From JACDBD01 sp050743385 (GTDB lineage: Bacteria > Actinomycetota > Acidimicrobiia > IMCC26256 > JACDBD01): a stretch of DNA of 18,600 nucleotides. Within the stretch, counting starts at the first letter, position 1. Each line of letters begins with the position of its first letter. This document shows, piece by piece, positions 1-8,504 of this stretch. The position numbers were made by a program, and so were the translations under genes. The notes below the pieces were generated by a model that had not been told where the DNA came from, searched no databases, and saw nothing but the letters and a program-made list of their open reading frames with translations. Location of the stretch: the NCBI GenBank assembly GCA_050743385.1, contig JBOGFJ010000279.1, forward strand, positions 1-18,600, given 5' to 3'.

Positions 1-1
1 G

Positions 2-2491
2 CTCACGACCGTGCTGGCGCTCGCCGATACCGGTCCCGCCACACGAGTGACCGTGATGCTCGGCGACGAGACCCGGCTCGAGGTCGTCGGCTCGGCCGGC
101 GACGGGACGCCCGACCCGGTCGGCACCCGGTTGCCGATCGAAACGCTCCCCGTCGAGATCCGCACCGCCCTCCGGGAACGCCGCCCGGTGCGACTGATGG
201 GCACGCCGGCGTCGGGGCCGGGTGCGGGCGACGGTTCCGGCGCGATGCTCATCGTTCCGCTCGTGAGCCAGAACGAGCTCCGAGGCGCGATCGCGCTGAC
301 GACCGCGGCGGCGGCCGACCGTGAGGTGCGCCGAGCGATCGAGTCGCTGGCCTCGGAGGTGGCGCTCGCCCTCGAGAGCGCCGCCCTCACCGAGGACCTG
401 CTCCGACGGCGCAGCGAGGCGCGGTTCCGTGCCCTCATCGAGAACTCGTCCGACCTCGTGGTCGTGCTGGGCGACGACACCCGTGTCACGTTCGTGAGCC
501 CGGCGACGCACCGGCTGCTGGGCCGGAGCGAGGAGTATTTCGCCGGCAAGGAGCCGATGCAGTTCGTGCACCCGGACGACCGGGGCGCCATTCGCGAGCT
601 CCTCGACACCGCCCGCCCGCTCTCCGCCCCCACCGAGCCGCTCGAGATCCGACTCGCCCACGCCGACGGCTCCTACCGCTGGTTCGAGATGCTCTCGCAC
701 GACCTGCGCACCGAGCCCGACATCGCCGGCATCGTCATCAATGCCCGGGAGATCACCGACCGCAAGGGCGCCGAGCAGCTTCTCGCCCGGAACGAAGCCC
801 GGTTCCGCGCACTCGTGCAGCATTCGAGCGACGTCGTCGCCGTGATCGACGAGAACGCCTTCTTCACGTACATCAGCCCGTCGATCTTCGGGATGCTCGG
901 CTACAAGCCTGACGAGCTCGTCGGGACGAGCGCCCTCTCGCTCCTGCCCCCCGAGGACGTCACGCCGGCGCTCCGGAGCCACTCGCAGGTGCTCGCGGAC
1001 ACGTTCGAGCAGACCAGCGCCGAACTTCGCGTCCGGAACCGTGACGGGTCGTGGCACACGGTCGACCTGACGATCACCGACCTCCGTGACGAGCCCGCCG
1101 TCGAGGGAATCGTCCTCAATGCCCGTGACGTGACCGTACGCAAGGCCCTGGAGCAGGACCTGCGCACACAGGCCCTCCACGACGCACTGACCGGTCTTGG
1201 CAACCGCAATATGTTCGCCGACCGCGTGACGCATGCGCTCAAGCGTCGCCATGACCGCGAGCGCGTCATCGCGGTGCTCTGTGTCGACCTCGACGATTTC
1301 AAGACGGTGAACGACAGCCTGGGTCACGAGGTGGGCGACCAGCTTCTCGTGCTGGTGGCCGACCGGCTGCGCTCCTGCCTGCGCGAGGCCGACACGGCCG
1401 CTCGGCTGGGCGGCGACGAGTTCGCAATCCTGCTCGAAAGCGCCTTCAACGAGCGCGAGGTCGCGGGGGTCGCCGAGCGGATCCTCGGGATGATGCGTGC
1501 GCCGTTCGAGATCGGCGACCGCGACCTCTCGCTCACCGCGAGCGTCGGCATCGCCGTCAACGCCGATCGCACCTCGTCGTCGGAGGTTCTCCTGCGCAAT
1601 GCCGACATGGCCATGTACCTGGCCAAGGAGCGCGGCAAGGATCGGGCGGAGACGTTCGAACAGTCGATGCACGCCACCGTGTTCGAGCGCCTCGAGCTTC
1701 GCACCGACCTTGCGCACGGCATCGACAACGGCCAGCTCGTGCTCCACTACCAGCCGATCGTGGGACTCCAGTCGGCGCGCGTCCTCGGCCTCGAGGCGCT
1801 GGTGCGCTGGGACCACCGCGACCGCGGCCTCATGGCGCCCGACGCGTTCGTGCCCATGGCCGAGGAGACCGGCCTCATCGTTCCGCTCGGCCGCTGGGTC
1901 CTGACCGAAGCCTGCGAGCAGCTGCGCGCATGGAAGCAGTCGTATCCGCGGTGCCCGATCCGCACGGTCAGCGTCAACCTCTCCGTACGTCAACTCCAAC
2001 GCGAGGGGATCGTCGACGAGGTCGCCGACGCGATCGCGCAGGCCAGCCTCCAGCCGTCCGACCTGGTGCTCGAGATCACCGAGAGCATGCTGATGACCGA
2101 CACCAAAGTCATCCGCGAGAATCTGACCGGACTGCGCGATCTCGGCGTCTCGCTGGCGGTCGACGACTTCGGGACCGGCTACTCGTCGCTCGGATTGATC
2201 AAGCACCTGCCCGTCGACACGATCAAGATCGACCGCACCTTCGTCGACGGGCTCGGCCAGGACGGCGGCGACGACACCGTGGTGCGCGCCATCCTGGGCC
2301 TCGCGCAGGGACTGGGCGTGAAGACCGTGGCCGAGGGAATCGAGGGTGCCGCCCAGCTCGAGGTGCTGCGCAAGCTCGATTGCGACCTGGGCCAGGGCTA
2401 CTACTTCTCGCGGCCGCTCACGGCCGAAGCCGTCGACGAGCTCCTGCACGCCGGACTGGCGGGCGAGCTGGTGGGCTGGGAGCCGGCGTGA
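2..2491 (+). CDS. GAF-PAS-PAS-GGDEF-EAL composite c-di-GMP enzyme (5' end outside window)
   Basis: The protein is predicted to make c-di-GMP from two GTP (GGDEF) and/or hydrolyse it to pGpG (EAL), under control of N-terminal sensors. The frame is open to the window edge, so the real start probably lies upstream; residues here are numbered from the GTG at 11. Domain order: the C-terminal part of a GAF-like domain (about 1-130), PAS (about 134-255), PAS (about 261-385), GGDEF (about 390-550) and EAL (about 565-820). The GGDEF signature is G467-F471, with a product-inhibition I-site R458-x-x-D461 five residues before it. The EAL domain has E595-A-L, the SVNLS Asn, LEITES, D718-D719 in DDFGTGYSSL, the IKID Lys, AEGIE and QGYYFSRP. 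Both active sites therefore look intact. No transmembrane segment is visible in the part present, so it is probably cytosolic. The stop codon overlaps the next gene's GTG, which implies co-translation. Family assignment is firm; net activity and the sensed signal are unknown. Confidence 0.95.
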   Translation, partial: LTTVLALADTGPATRVTVMLGDETRLEVVGSAGDGTPDPVGTRLPIETLPVEIRTALRERRPVRLMGTPASGPGAGDGSGAMLIVPLVSQNELRGAIALTTAAAADREVRRAIESLASEVALALESAALTEDLLRRRSEARFRALIENSSDLVVVLGDDTRVTFVSPATHRLLGRSEEYFAGKEPMQFVHPDDRGAIRELLDTARPLSAPTEPLEIRLAHADGSYRWFEMLSHDLRTEPDIAGIVINAREITDRKGAEQLLARNEARFRALVQHSSDVVAVIDENAFFTYISPSIFGMLGYKPDELVGTSALSLLPPEDVTPALRSHSQVLADTFEQTSAELRVRNRDGSWHTVDLTITDLRDEPAVEGIVLNARDVTVRKALEQDLRTQALHDALTGLGNRNMFADRVTHALKRRHDRERVIAVLCVDLDDFKTVNDSLGHEVGDQLLVLVADRLRSCLREADTAARLGGDEFAILLESAFNEREVAGVAERILGMMRAPFEIGDRDLSLTASVGIAVNADRTSSSEVLLRNADMAMYLAKERGKDRAETFEQSMHATVFERLELRTDLAHGIDNGQLVLHYQPIVGLQSARVLGLEALVRWDHRDRGLMAPDAFVPMAEETGLIVPLGRWVLTEACEQLRAWKQSYPRCPIRTVSVNLSVRQLQREGIVDEVADAIAQASLQPSDLVLEITESMLMTDTKVIRENLTGLRDLGVSLAVDDFGTGYSSLGLIKHLPVDTIKIDRTFVDGLGQDGGDDTVVRAILGLAQGLGVKTVAEGIEGAAQLEVLRKLDCDLGQGYYFSRPLTAEAVDELLHAGLAGELVGWEPA

Positions 2492-4980
2492 CCGCGTCCG
2501 AGCCCGTTCCTGTCGCCGTCGAGCCGCTTCTCGACCGCGTCAGCGACTTCGTCTTCGTGCTGCGCGTCGAGGACGACGGTGGGTACCGCTGCATCACCGC
2601 CAACCAGAAGTGCCTCGACATCGTCGGCCTGACGCGCGACGAGGTCATCGGCCGACGCCTCGAGGACGTCGCTCCCGCGGAGGTGTTGTCGCTGCTCCTC
2701 GACGACGGCGCCCGCGTGCTCGCCAGCCCCGAGCCCGTGCGCTTCGAGCGGGAGGTCGAGCTCCCGGTCGGACGCATCGTCGCGGAGGTGGAGCTGACCC
2801 GCCTCGACGAGTCCGGCGGAACCACCCTGGTGCTCGGTCTCGCGCGCGACGTCACCGCCCAGCGGACGGCGGAGGAGACGGCGCGCGCGACCGAGGCCCG
2901 ATTCGCCGCCCTCGTCGAGCACTCATCCGACATGGTCACCGTCCTCGACGACAGCGGCCGCGTCGCCTACGGAAGCCCATCGATCACCGCCGTGCTCGGA
3001 TGGCCCACAGCTGAGCTCGACGAGGACGACGGCACGCACCGACGTCCCCCTTCCGCGTGGGAGCTGATCCACCCCGACGACGTCGACATGGTGGCGACCG
3101 TGTTCATGGAAGCGGTGGCCGAGGGGCGCGCGGACGCCCGCATCGAGTTCCGAATGCGTCACATTGACGGGTCGTGGCGTTGGATCGAGGCCATGGCCAC
3201 CAACCGCCTCGACGACCCTGCGGTCGGCGGCATCGTCGTGAACTCTCGCGACGTCACCGACCGCCGGGAGGCCGAGGACGAGTTGCGTGCCCGGCAGCGG
3301 GAGCTGAGCACGCTCGTGGAACGGTCACCCGACCTCATCGCCCGATTCGATCGCGCGCTGCGCCACGTCTACGTCAACCCCGCCGTCACGGAAGCCACCG
3401 GCGTCCCCGGCGACCAGATGGTTGGTCGCACCATGCGCGAGATCGGCGCACCCAGCGAGCTCACCGACATCTGGGATCCGGAGCTGCGGCGCGCCTTCGA
3501 GACCGCTACCGGCGGCGAGTTCGAGTACTCGTTCCGCGGCCCCGGAGGCCTGCGCTGGTACCACACCCGCATGGTGCCAGAGCACGACGACGACGGTGCC
3601 GTCGACAGGGTGCTCGTACTCATCCGCGACGTGACCGACCGCAAGGAGATCGAGGACGCGCTCACCCACCAGGCGCTCCACGATCCTCTCACCGGGCTGC
3701 CCAACCGCGCCCTCCTGCTCGACCGCGTCGAGCAGGCGCTGCGCCGCCTCGAGCGTCATCCCGCCCGGGTGGCCGTACTCTTCATCGACCTCGACCGGTT
3801 CAAGGTCGTCAACGACAGCCTGGGCCACGCCGCCGGCGACCGCATCCTGATCGAGGTCGGGAAGCGCCTCGCCGAGGCGGCGCGCCCAGCCGACACGGTC
3901 GCGCGTTTCGGTGGCGACGAGTTCGTGGTGTTGTGCGAGGAGCTGGCGCACGACGACCGCGCGGTCGCCCTCGCCGAGCGCCTCACGGCCGCGCTGGCGC
4001 AGCCGCTCAGCTACCAGGGCCGGGAGCTGTCGCTCACGGCCAGCGTGGGGATCGCCTCCTCCACCGACTCGGACGCCGATCCCGCCGGGCTGCTGCGCGA
4101 CGCCGACGCCGCCATGTACCAGGCGAAGGAGCGGGGCCGGGCGCGCCACCAGCTCTTCGACGCCGCCGTGCGCGACCACGCGGTCGCACGGCTCGACCTC
4201 GAGCTCGACCTGCGGCGGGCGCTCGAGCGCGGCGAGCTCCATGTCGAGTACCAGCCGATCGTGGGCCTGGCGGACGACCGCGTCGTCGGCGCCGAGGCGC
4301 TGCTGCGGTGGCGCCATCCCGAGCGCGGCCTGCTGTTCCCCCGCGACTTCCTCGACGTCGCCGAGAAGACCGGGCTCGTCGTCCCCATCGGCGAATGGAC
4401 GTTGCGGGAGGCATGCCGACAACTCGCGCGCTGGAATCGGACGCGCACCGATAGCGGGCGCCCGTCGCTCCTGTCGGTCAACCTCTCGGGGCGCCAGCTC
4501 GCCCATGCCGACCTCGCCACCGCCGTCGTCACGGCTGTCGAAGAGGCCGGCGTCAACGCCCGGCAGCTGTGCATCGAGATCACGGAGACCGCCCTGATGC
4601 ACGATCCCGTCGACGCCCAGAAGATGCTCGGCGCCATGACCGAGATGGACGTGCAGGTCGCCCTCGACGACTTCGGGACCGGCTACTCGTCACTCGGCTA
4701 TCTCCGCCGGTTCCCGGTCGACATCATCAAGATCGATCGTTCCTTCGTCGAGGGCATCGGACGCGACTCGGAGAACGCGGCCATCGTGACGGCCGTCATC
4801 GCGATGGCGCGGGCGCTCGCGCTCACCACCGTCGCCGAGGGCGTCGAGACCGTCGAACAGCTGGACGAAGTCAGGCGCCTCGGGATCGACTGGGTGCAGG
4901 GGAACTACTTCTCGGGGCCACTCTCGGGGAGCGAGCTCACGCGAGTACCGGTGCGCGCGGATGAGCTCGTCGGGACCTGA
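2488..4980 (+). CDS. PAS-PAS-PAS-GGDEF-EAL composite c-di-GMP enzyme
   Basis: A second bifunctional-type c-di-GMP enzyme, 830 aa. The GTG start at 2488 overlaps the upstream TGA (GTGA) and has GGGAG a few bases before it. The frame is open far upstream, but that part is a shadow of the previous gene. Domains: a divergent PAS-like domain (about 10-125), PAS (about 135-265, with a short acidic and proline insert), PAS (about 273-390), GGDEF (about 395-565) and EAL (about 575-825). The GGDEF motif is G475-F479 with I-site R466-x-x-D469. The EAL side has E603-A-L, SVNLS, IEITET, D727-D728 in DDFGTGYSSL, IKID, AEGVE and QGNYFSGP, so all usual metal and catalytic positions are present. No membrane segment or signal peptide is visible. 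It differs from its neighbour mainly in sensor make-up (three PAS instead of GAF plus two PAS), which suggests duplication followed by sensor divergence. The pair is probably one operon. Confidence 0.95.
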   Translation: MTASEPVPVAVEPLLDRVSDFVFVLRVEDDGGYRCITANQKCLDIVGLTRDEVIGRRLEDVAPAEVLSLLLDDGARVLASPEPVRFEREVELPVGRIVAEVELTRLDESGGTTLVLGLARDVTAQRTAEETARATEARFAALVEHSSDMVTVLDDSGRVAYGSPSITAVLGWPTAELDEDDGTHRRPPSAWELIHPDDVDMVATVFMEAVAEGRADARIEFRMRHIDGSWRWIEAMATNRLDDPAVGGIVVNSRDVTDRREAEDELRARQRELSTLVERSPDLIARFDRALRHVYVNPAVTEATGVPGDQMVGRTMREIGAPSELTDIWDPELRRAFETATGGEFEYSFRGPGGLRWYHTRMVPEHDDDGAVDRVLVLIRDVTDRKEIEDALTHQALHDPLTGLPNRALLLDRVEQALRRLERHPARVAVLFIDLDRFKVVNDSLGHAAGDRILIEVGKRLAEAARPADTVARFGGDEFVVLCEELAHDDRAVALAERLTAALAQPLSYQGRELSLTASVGIASSTDSDADPAGLLRDADAAMYQAKERGRARHQLFDAAVRDHAVARLDLELDLRRALERGELHVEYQPIVGLADDRVVGAEALLRWRHPERGLLFPRDFLDVAEKTGLVVPIGEWTLREACRQLARWNRTRTDSGRPSLLSVNLSGRQLAHADLATAVVTAVEEAGVNARQLCIEITETALMHDPVDAQKMLGAMTEMDVQVALDDFGTGYSSLGYLRRFPVDIIKIDRSFVEGIGRDSENAAIVTAVIAMARALALTTVAEGVETVEQLDEVRRLGIDWVQGNYFSGPLSGSELTRVPVRADELVGT

Positions 4981-4983
4981 CCG

Positions 4984-5532
4984 TCAGCCGGCGTCGCGGC
5001 GCAGCTCGAGCGGCCGCAGACCAGCGAGCGTGTCACCGGCGCGGTCCTGAATACGCGGGTCACGCGAGTACACGGCCACCCAAATCGTGCCTTCGGGTAC
5101 GTCCTCGAAGGTGAGCGGCCAGGCGTACGACAGCCCGACGGACCGCTCGAAGCTCAGGAACACGCTGACGACCGCGCCGAGACCCACGCCGACGATGGCG
5201 AACGCGACGACGAGTCCGACCCCTCCCCCGGACGACGTCACCGCCAACACGATCAGGCCGAGGACGACGCCGGCGACCGCACCCGCGGCCAACCCGATGA
5301 GCGCGCCGACGCCGAGACGGCCGAGAATATGGCGAGCCATGCGGCGATCGGGACGGGCGGGGCTGGTCGGCGTTCGGGCCGCGTCCGCCCGTTGACCCAG
5401 CAGATCGATCTCGTCACCGTCGATGCCGGCATGCTCGAGGGCCTCGATCGCGCCCCGAGCTGCCGACATGTCCGGGAAGCTCGCCGCCACCGCGGCGGTC
5501 ACGCCCGGCGGGCGGGCATGGTGGAGTGCCAT
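4984..5532 (-). CDS. Small glycine-rich membrane protein with a general-stress-protein-like N-terminus
   Basis: An uncharacterised 182-aa protein. An N-terminal soluble segment (about 10-50) with SFPDMSAARGAIEALEHAGI resembles the actinobacterial domain often labelled general stress protein 17M/YflT-like. A short linker rich in Arg, Pro and Ala leads to two Gly/Ala/Val-rich hydrophobic stretches (about 73-95 and 103-125). These probably form a membrane hairpin, as in small envelope or stress proteins. The C-terminus has an alternating beta-like segment with WVAVYSRDP. The ATG at 5532 is the first start but has GGAAGG almost touching it. A GTG ten codons later (5502) would remove a nonconserved tail and is equally possible. 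The stop lies three bases from the convergent c-di-GMP gene and the 5' end diverges from the HhH-GPD gene. The exact role is unknown; the domain resemblance comes from pattern memory, not a search. Confidence 0.7.
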   Translation of the reverse strand: MALHHARPPGVTAAVAASFPDMSAARGAIEALEHAGIDGDEIDLLGQRADAARTPTSPARPDRRMARHILGRLGVGALIGLAAGAVAGVVLGLIVLAVTSSGGGVGLVVAFAIVGVGLGAVVSVFLSFERSVGLSYAWPLTFEDVPEGTIWVAVYSRDPRIQDRAGDTLAGLRPLELRRDAG

Positions 5533-5587
5533 CCCTTCCGCGGTGCCCCGAAGTGGTGGCGCACAAACCTGTCTGGTGGCCGGCCGG

Positions 5588-5593
5588 TAGATT
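5588..5593 (+). promoter_or_regulatory. Candidate -10 box for a leaderless transcript of the HhH-GPD gene
   Basis: TAGATT lies 7 nt before the GTG at 5601, so transcription would begin at or next to the start codon. No ribosome binding site lies between them, and no good -35 is visible 16-18 nt upstream. The layout matches the TANNNT plus 6-7 nt rule known for leaderless genes in Actinobacteria. The 68-bp divergent gap (5533-5600) holds this box and presumably the promoter of the minus-strand membrane-protein gene, which I could not place. Confidence 0.5.
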
Positions 5594-5600
5594 GCAGGCC

Positions 5601-6188
5601 GTGGCCGACGTGCTGATCCCCGTCACCGGCGACCCCGAGGCCGACTCCTACCTCGTCGACGATCCCCTGGCGCTGCTCGTCGGGATGCTGCTCGACCAGC
5701 AGGTGCCGATGGAGTGGGCGTTCCGCGGCCCGCTCACCCTGCGCGACCGCCTCGGCAAGGCCGAGCGCCTCGATGCCACCGCCATTGCCGCCATGGATCC
5801 AGAAGAGCTCGAGGCGGTGTTCCGGGCGAAGCCGGCGCTGCACCGCTTTCCGGGTTCCATGGCGAAGCGCACCCATGCACTCTGCCGCTATCTCGTCGAC
5901 GAGTACGACGGCGACGCCGCCTCCGTGTGGACGACCGCTCCCACCGGTGACGTTCTGCTCGAACGACTCCAGGCGCTTCCCGGATACGGTGAGGAGAAGG
6001 CCAAGATCTTCCTCGCCATCCTGGGGAAGCGCCTCCGGATCGCGCCGCCGGGCTGGGAGGAAGCGGCGGCGCCCTTCTCCGACACGGCGCCCCGGTCGGT
6101 CGCCGACATCGACTCCCGCGAGTCGTTCCAACGCGTGCGGGCGTGGAAGACCGAACAGAAGCGCAAGAAGAAGAGCAAGGCCGACTGA
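5601..6188 (+). CDS. HhH-GPD-type base excision DNA repair protein
   Basis: A 195-aa member of an actinobacterial family annotated as HhH-GPD base-excision repair proteins, related to DNA glycosylases of the endonuclease III/AlkA fold. The N-terminus carries the family's TGDPEAD...DPLALLVGMLLDQQ segment. RFPGSMAKR follows near 82-90, and a helix-hairpin-helix element, LPGYGEEKA, lies at 126-134 in the position that contacts the DNA backbone. The C-terminus is a Lys/Arg-rich tail that could add DNA affinity. There are no Fe-S cluster cysteines, unlike MutY/Nth. The start is taken as the GTG at 5601 because the upstream extension to 5526 would overlap the divergent gene and lacks the family pattern, and because a -10 box lies 7 nt before it. 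Length fits the family. Substrate lesion and catalytic residue are not evident, so activity is inferred. Confidence 0.85.
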   Translation: MADVLIPVTGDPEADSYLVDDPLALLVGMLLDQQVPMEWAFRGPLTLRDRLGKAERLDATAIAAMDPEELEAVFRAKPALHRFPGSMAKRTHALCRYLVDEYDGDAASVWTTAPTGDVLLERLQALPGYGEEKAKIFLAILGKRLRIAPPGWEEAAAPFSDTAPRSVADIDSRESFQRVRAWKTEQKRKKKSKAD

Positions 6189-6198
6189 GTCGCACGAC

Positions 6199-6247
6199 CT
6201 CCCGGTGATGACGGGAGAACCGCCGGAGAACGACGCTTTTCCGTCGT
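6199..6247. terminator. Tandem hairpins between convergent genes
   Basis: Two perfect 6-bp stems sit in the 69-bp gap between the HhH-GPD and DedA stops. CTCCCG (6199-6204) pairs with CGGGAG (6212-6217) across a 7-nt loop, and ACGACG (6230-6235) pairs with CGTCGT (6242-6247) across a 6-nt loop. Neither is followed by a long T run, as is common for actinobacterial terminators. They could end transcription from both sides. Confidence 0.45.
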
Positions 6248-6257
6248 GACCGAGAAG

Positions 6258-6860
6258 TCAGCGCTTCGTACCGGCTGCGCGGCGCCGCCGCCGCACCAGC
6301 CACCACGTCGCCACCCCGGCGACGACCACCGCGGTGACCACGACGCTCGCCCGCGACACGAGTGCCTCCACGTGCCGCCCGACGAGATAACCGGCCGAGA
6401 TCACGGCCGCCGTCCATACCAGTGACGCCGCCACGTTCCAGGGCAGGAATCGGCGGTACGGCATGCGGGCGGTGCCGGCGACGACCGGCACCACACCGCG
6501 CACGACGCCGACGAAGCGGCCGAGGAACACCGCCACGCCACCGTGGTCGGCAAAGTACTTCTGGGCGCGTTCCGCTCGGGGCTCGAGGCGGCGCCGGATC
6601 GGCTCCCAGCGGCGGATCACCGCCATCCCCCACCGCCGGCCGATGACGTAACTCACCGAGTCGCCGAGGATCGCGCCCGCGGCCGCGGCCGCGATCATCG
6701 TGGGCAGGGGAACGTCGGCCCGCGCGGCCGCCGCGCCCGCGACCACCATCCCAGCCTCACCCGGCACCACCAGGTCGAGGAAGAGCGCGCACTCGGCGAA
6801 CGCGAGGAAGAAGGCGGCGGCGTGGAGGAACACCGGGCCCAGCCCGGCCACGGCGTCCAA
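6258..6860 (-). CDS. DedA family membrane protein
   Basis: A 200-aa integral membrane protein of the DedA/VTT (SNARE-associated) family. These proteins are linked to lipid-carrier and phospholipid flipping and to membrane homeostasis. Visible family marks are the acidic E23 in the first helix, PGE at 33-35, the G-rich segment ending in GDSVSY (66-71) with GRRWG after it, FLGRFV (112-117) and RGVVPVVAGT (121-130). Conserved acidic and Arg positions are present. Hydrophobic segments lie at about 10-45, 53-75, 108-128, 141-162 and 172-189, followed by a short strongly basic tail. The start is a TTG at 6860 with GGAG 6 nt before it. A stronger purine tract (GGAGGAGGAG) sits about 21 nt upstream, where the only codon at ideal spacing is ATC, so the exact N-terminus is uncertain by about five residues. 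It diverges from the phosphoribosyltransferase gene; the substrate cannot be told. Confidence 0.88.
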   Translation of the reverse strand: MDAVAGLGPVFLHAAAFFLAFAECALFLDLVVPGEAGMVVAGAAAARADVPLPTMIAAAAAGAILGDSVSYVIGRRWGMAVIRRWEPIRRRLEPRAERAQKYFADHGGVAVFLGRFVGVVRGVVPVVAGTARMPYRRFLPWNVAASLVWTAAVISAGYLVGRHVEALVSRASVVVTAVVVAGVATWWLVRRRRRAAGTKR

Positions 6861-7041
6861 GATGCGCTCCGCGATGGCAAGCTCCTCCTCCGGCGAACCG
6901 CTGCGCCGGTTAGCTTGCCAGCCCAGAGTGCGCGCCCCTTGCCGATCCGTACCGTGAGGTCGTGGCGGACGTCTCGCCCTGGTGTTCGGGCCGGGAGTGG
7001 CTCACCATGGGCGTGACGCCGGAAGCCGGTACGAACCGGGG

Positions 7042-8388
7042 GTGGTCACCACGTTCCGTGACCGACGTGAGGCCGGACGCCGCCTTGCACGAGAGCTCGA
7101 GCATCTGCGCGACGACCACCCCGTCGTGGTCGGGTTGCCACGGGGGGGCGTCCCGGTTGCCTTCGAGGTCGCGTGTGCGCTCGGGGCGCCACTCGACGTC
7201 ATCGTGGTGCGCAAGCTCGGCGTGCCCTTCCAGCCCGAGCTCGGGCTGGGTGCAGTCGGCGAGGGCGGCGCGCGCGTCCTCAACCGGGACGTGCTCGCGA
7301 CGGCCGGCGTCACCGCCTCCGAGCTGGCCCAGGTGGAGAACCGTCAGCGGGCCGAGGTCGAGCAGCGCGCCCGCCGTTTCCGCGGCAGCCGACCGCCGGT
7401 TCCGCTCGATGGTCGCACCGTGATCGTGGTAGACGACGGGATCGCGACCGGCGGAACCGCCCGGACCGCACTCGAGGTTGCCTGCGCGCACGGCGCCCGC
7501 CGGGTCGTGCTCGCGGTCCCCGTTGCACCCCGCGAGACGCTCCGGGCGATGGAGGACGTCGCCGACGAGATCGTGTGCCTCGAGTCGCCCCTCCGGTTCC
7601 TGGCCGTGGGCCAGGCGTACGACGACTTCGGTCAGACCACCGATGACGAGGTGCTGGCACTCCTGGCGGCCGCGCCCGGGAGCGGTACGGCCGCGATCGG
7701 CGGCGCGGCGACCGCCGGCGACGGGCCGGAGCGGGCGCTCGACCGGGAGGTCGCGATCCCCGCCGGGACGGTACGACTCGGCGGTCACCTCACCGTCCCC
7801 GAAGGCGCGACGGGCGTCGTCGTCTTCGCCCACGGGAGCGGGAGCAGCCGCTTCAGCCCGCGGAACCAGGCAGTCGCCGGCGCCCTGCACGAGGCGGGCC
7901 TCGCCACGCTCCTCTTCGACCTGTTGACCGACGACGAGGCCGTGGAACGCGCCAACGTGTTCGCCGTCGAACTGCTCGCCGACCGCCTCGCCACCGCCAC
8001 CGCCTGGCTCGGCGAGCACGCGGCGGCCACACCGGCTCGCGGCCTGCCGATCGGTTACTTCGGGGCGAGCACCGGCGCCGCCGCCGCGCTGTGGGCCGCG
8101 GGCGCACCCGACGCCGAGGTCGCCGCCGTGGTCTCGCGTGGGGGTCGTCCCGATCTCGCGGGCGAACAGCTTGTGGCCGTGCGCGCGCCCACCCTCCTCA
8201 TCGTGGGCGGCCATGACGACGTGGTCGTCCGGCTCAACCGTGAGGCGGCAGATGCATTGCGCTGTGAGCACCGCGTCGCGATCGTCCCGGGCGCGACACA
8301 TCTGTTCGAGGAGCCGGGCGCGCTGGAGGCCGTAGCCGGGCTGGCGGCCGAGTGGTTCACCCGCCACCTGCCGACAGCGGCGACCTGA
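7042..8388 (+). CDS. Phosphoribosyltransferase fused to an alpha/beta hydrolase (dienelactone hydrolase-like)
   Basis: A two-domain protein of about 448 aa from the GTG at 7042. The N-terminal type I phosphoribosyltransferase domain (about 1-205) begins FRDRREAGRRLA and contains VVGLPRGGVPVA, VVRKLGVP and the PRPP-binding loop VIVVDDGIATGGTA (nt about 7420-7461). The C-terminal domain (about 235-448) is an alpha/beta hydrolase with an oxyanion-region VVVFAHGSGSS, nucleophile elbow GASTG (S343), acid D392 or D393 in GGHDD and H420 in GATHLF, so a full Ser-Asp-His triad is present. The same domain pairing is known in actinobacteria; from memory, Mycobacterium tuberculosis Rv0571c is a related protein in the dormancy regulon. 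Substrates of both halves are unknown. Start choice: the frame is open to 6982, but sequence before 7042 does not look like the family, and no clear ribosome binding site supports either start. Confidence 0.88.
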   Translation: MVTTFRDRREAGRRLARELEHLRDDHPVVVGLPRGGVPVAFEVACALGAPLDVIVVRKLGVPFQPELGLGAVGEGGARVLNRDVLATAGVTASELAQVENRQRAEVEQRARRFRGSRPPVPLDGRTVIVVDDGIATGGTARTALEVACAHGARRVVLAVPVAPRETLRAMEDVADEIVCLESPLRFLAVGQAYDDFGQTTDDEVLALLAAAPGSGTAAIGGAATAGDGPERALDREVAIPAGTVRLGGHLTVPEGATGVVVFAHGSGSSRFSPRNQAVAGALHEAGLATLLFDLLTDDEAVERANVFAVELLADRLATATAWLGEHAAATPARGLPIGYFGASTGAAAALWAAGAPDAEVAAVVSRGGRPDLAGEQLVAVRAPTLLIVGGHDDVVVRLNREAADALRCEHRVAIVPGATHLFEEPGALEAVAGLAAEWFTRHLPTAAT

Positions 8389-8469
8389 CGTCCAGCGCTT
8401 CGGCGATCGCAGCGAGCACCTCTCGCGAGCGCCAACGGATCGGGCCGGGACCTTCGCCCCTGGGTGCCA

Positions 8470-8475
8470 TACGCT
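8470..8475 (+). promoter_or_regulatory. Candidate -10 box upstream of the cyclase-like operon
   Basis: TACGCT matches TANNNT and would place the transcript start near 8482, leaving a leader of about 22 nt that contains the GGAGG before the small ORF at 8505. No convincing -35 is visible. The rest of the 170-bp gap after the phosphoribosyltransferase stop (8389-8558) has no clear terminator. Confidence 0.35.
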
Positions 8476-8504
8476 TTGGCCGGGCGGGGTTCTTGGAGGC
8501 CCCG

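Noticed and set aside
1930..2487. Upstream extension of the second c-di-GMP gene
   Set aside because: This part is Arg/Pro-rich out-of-frame translation of the first gene's EAL domain. The GTG at 2488 with its GTGA overlap is the natural start.
3325..4602. 425-codon antisense open frame over the second c-di-GMP gene
   Set aside because: A mirror frame of a GC-rich coding region; the sense strand encodes GGDEF and EAL domains without breaks.
6861..6890. ATC as a rare start codon of the DedA gene, ideally spaced from GGAGGAGGAG
   Set aside because: A TTG at 6860 with its own GGAG 6 nt upstream explains the start without a non-canonical codon.
6950..7423. TACCGT 6 nt before a GTG at 6962, which looks like another leaderless gene
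   Set aside because: The GTG is in a different frame from the phosphoribosyltransferase, and its 153-codon product is a shadow. Without a frameshift it cannot start the real gene.
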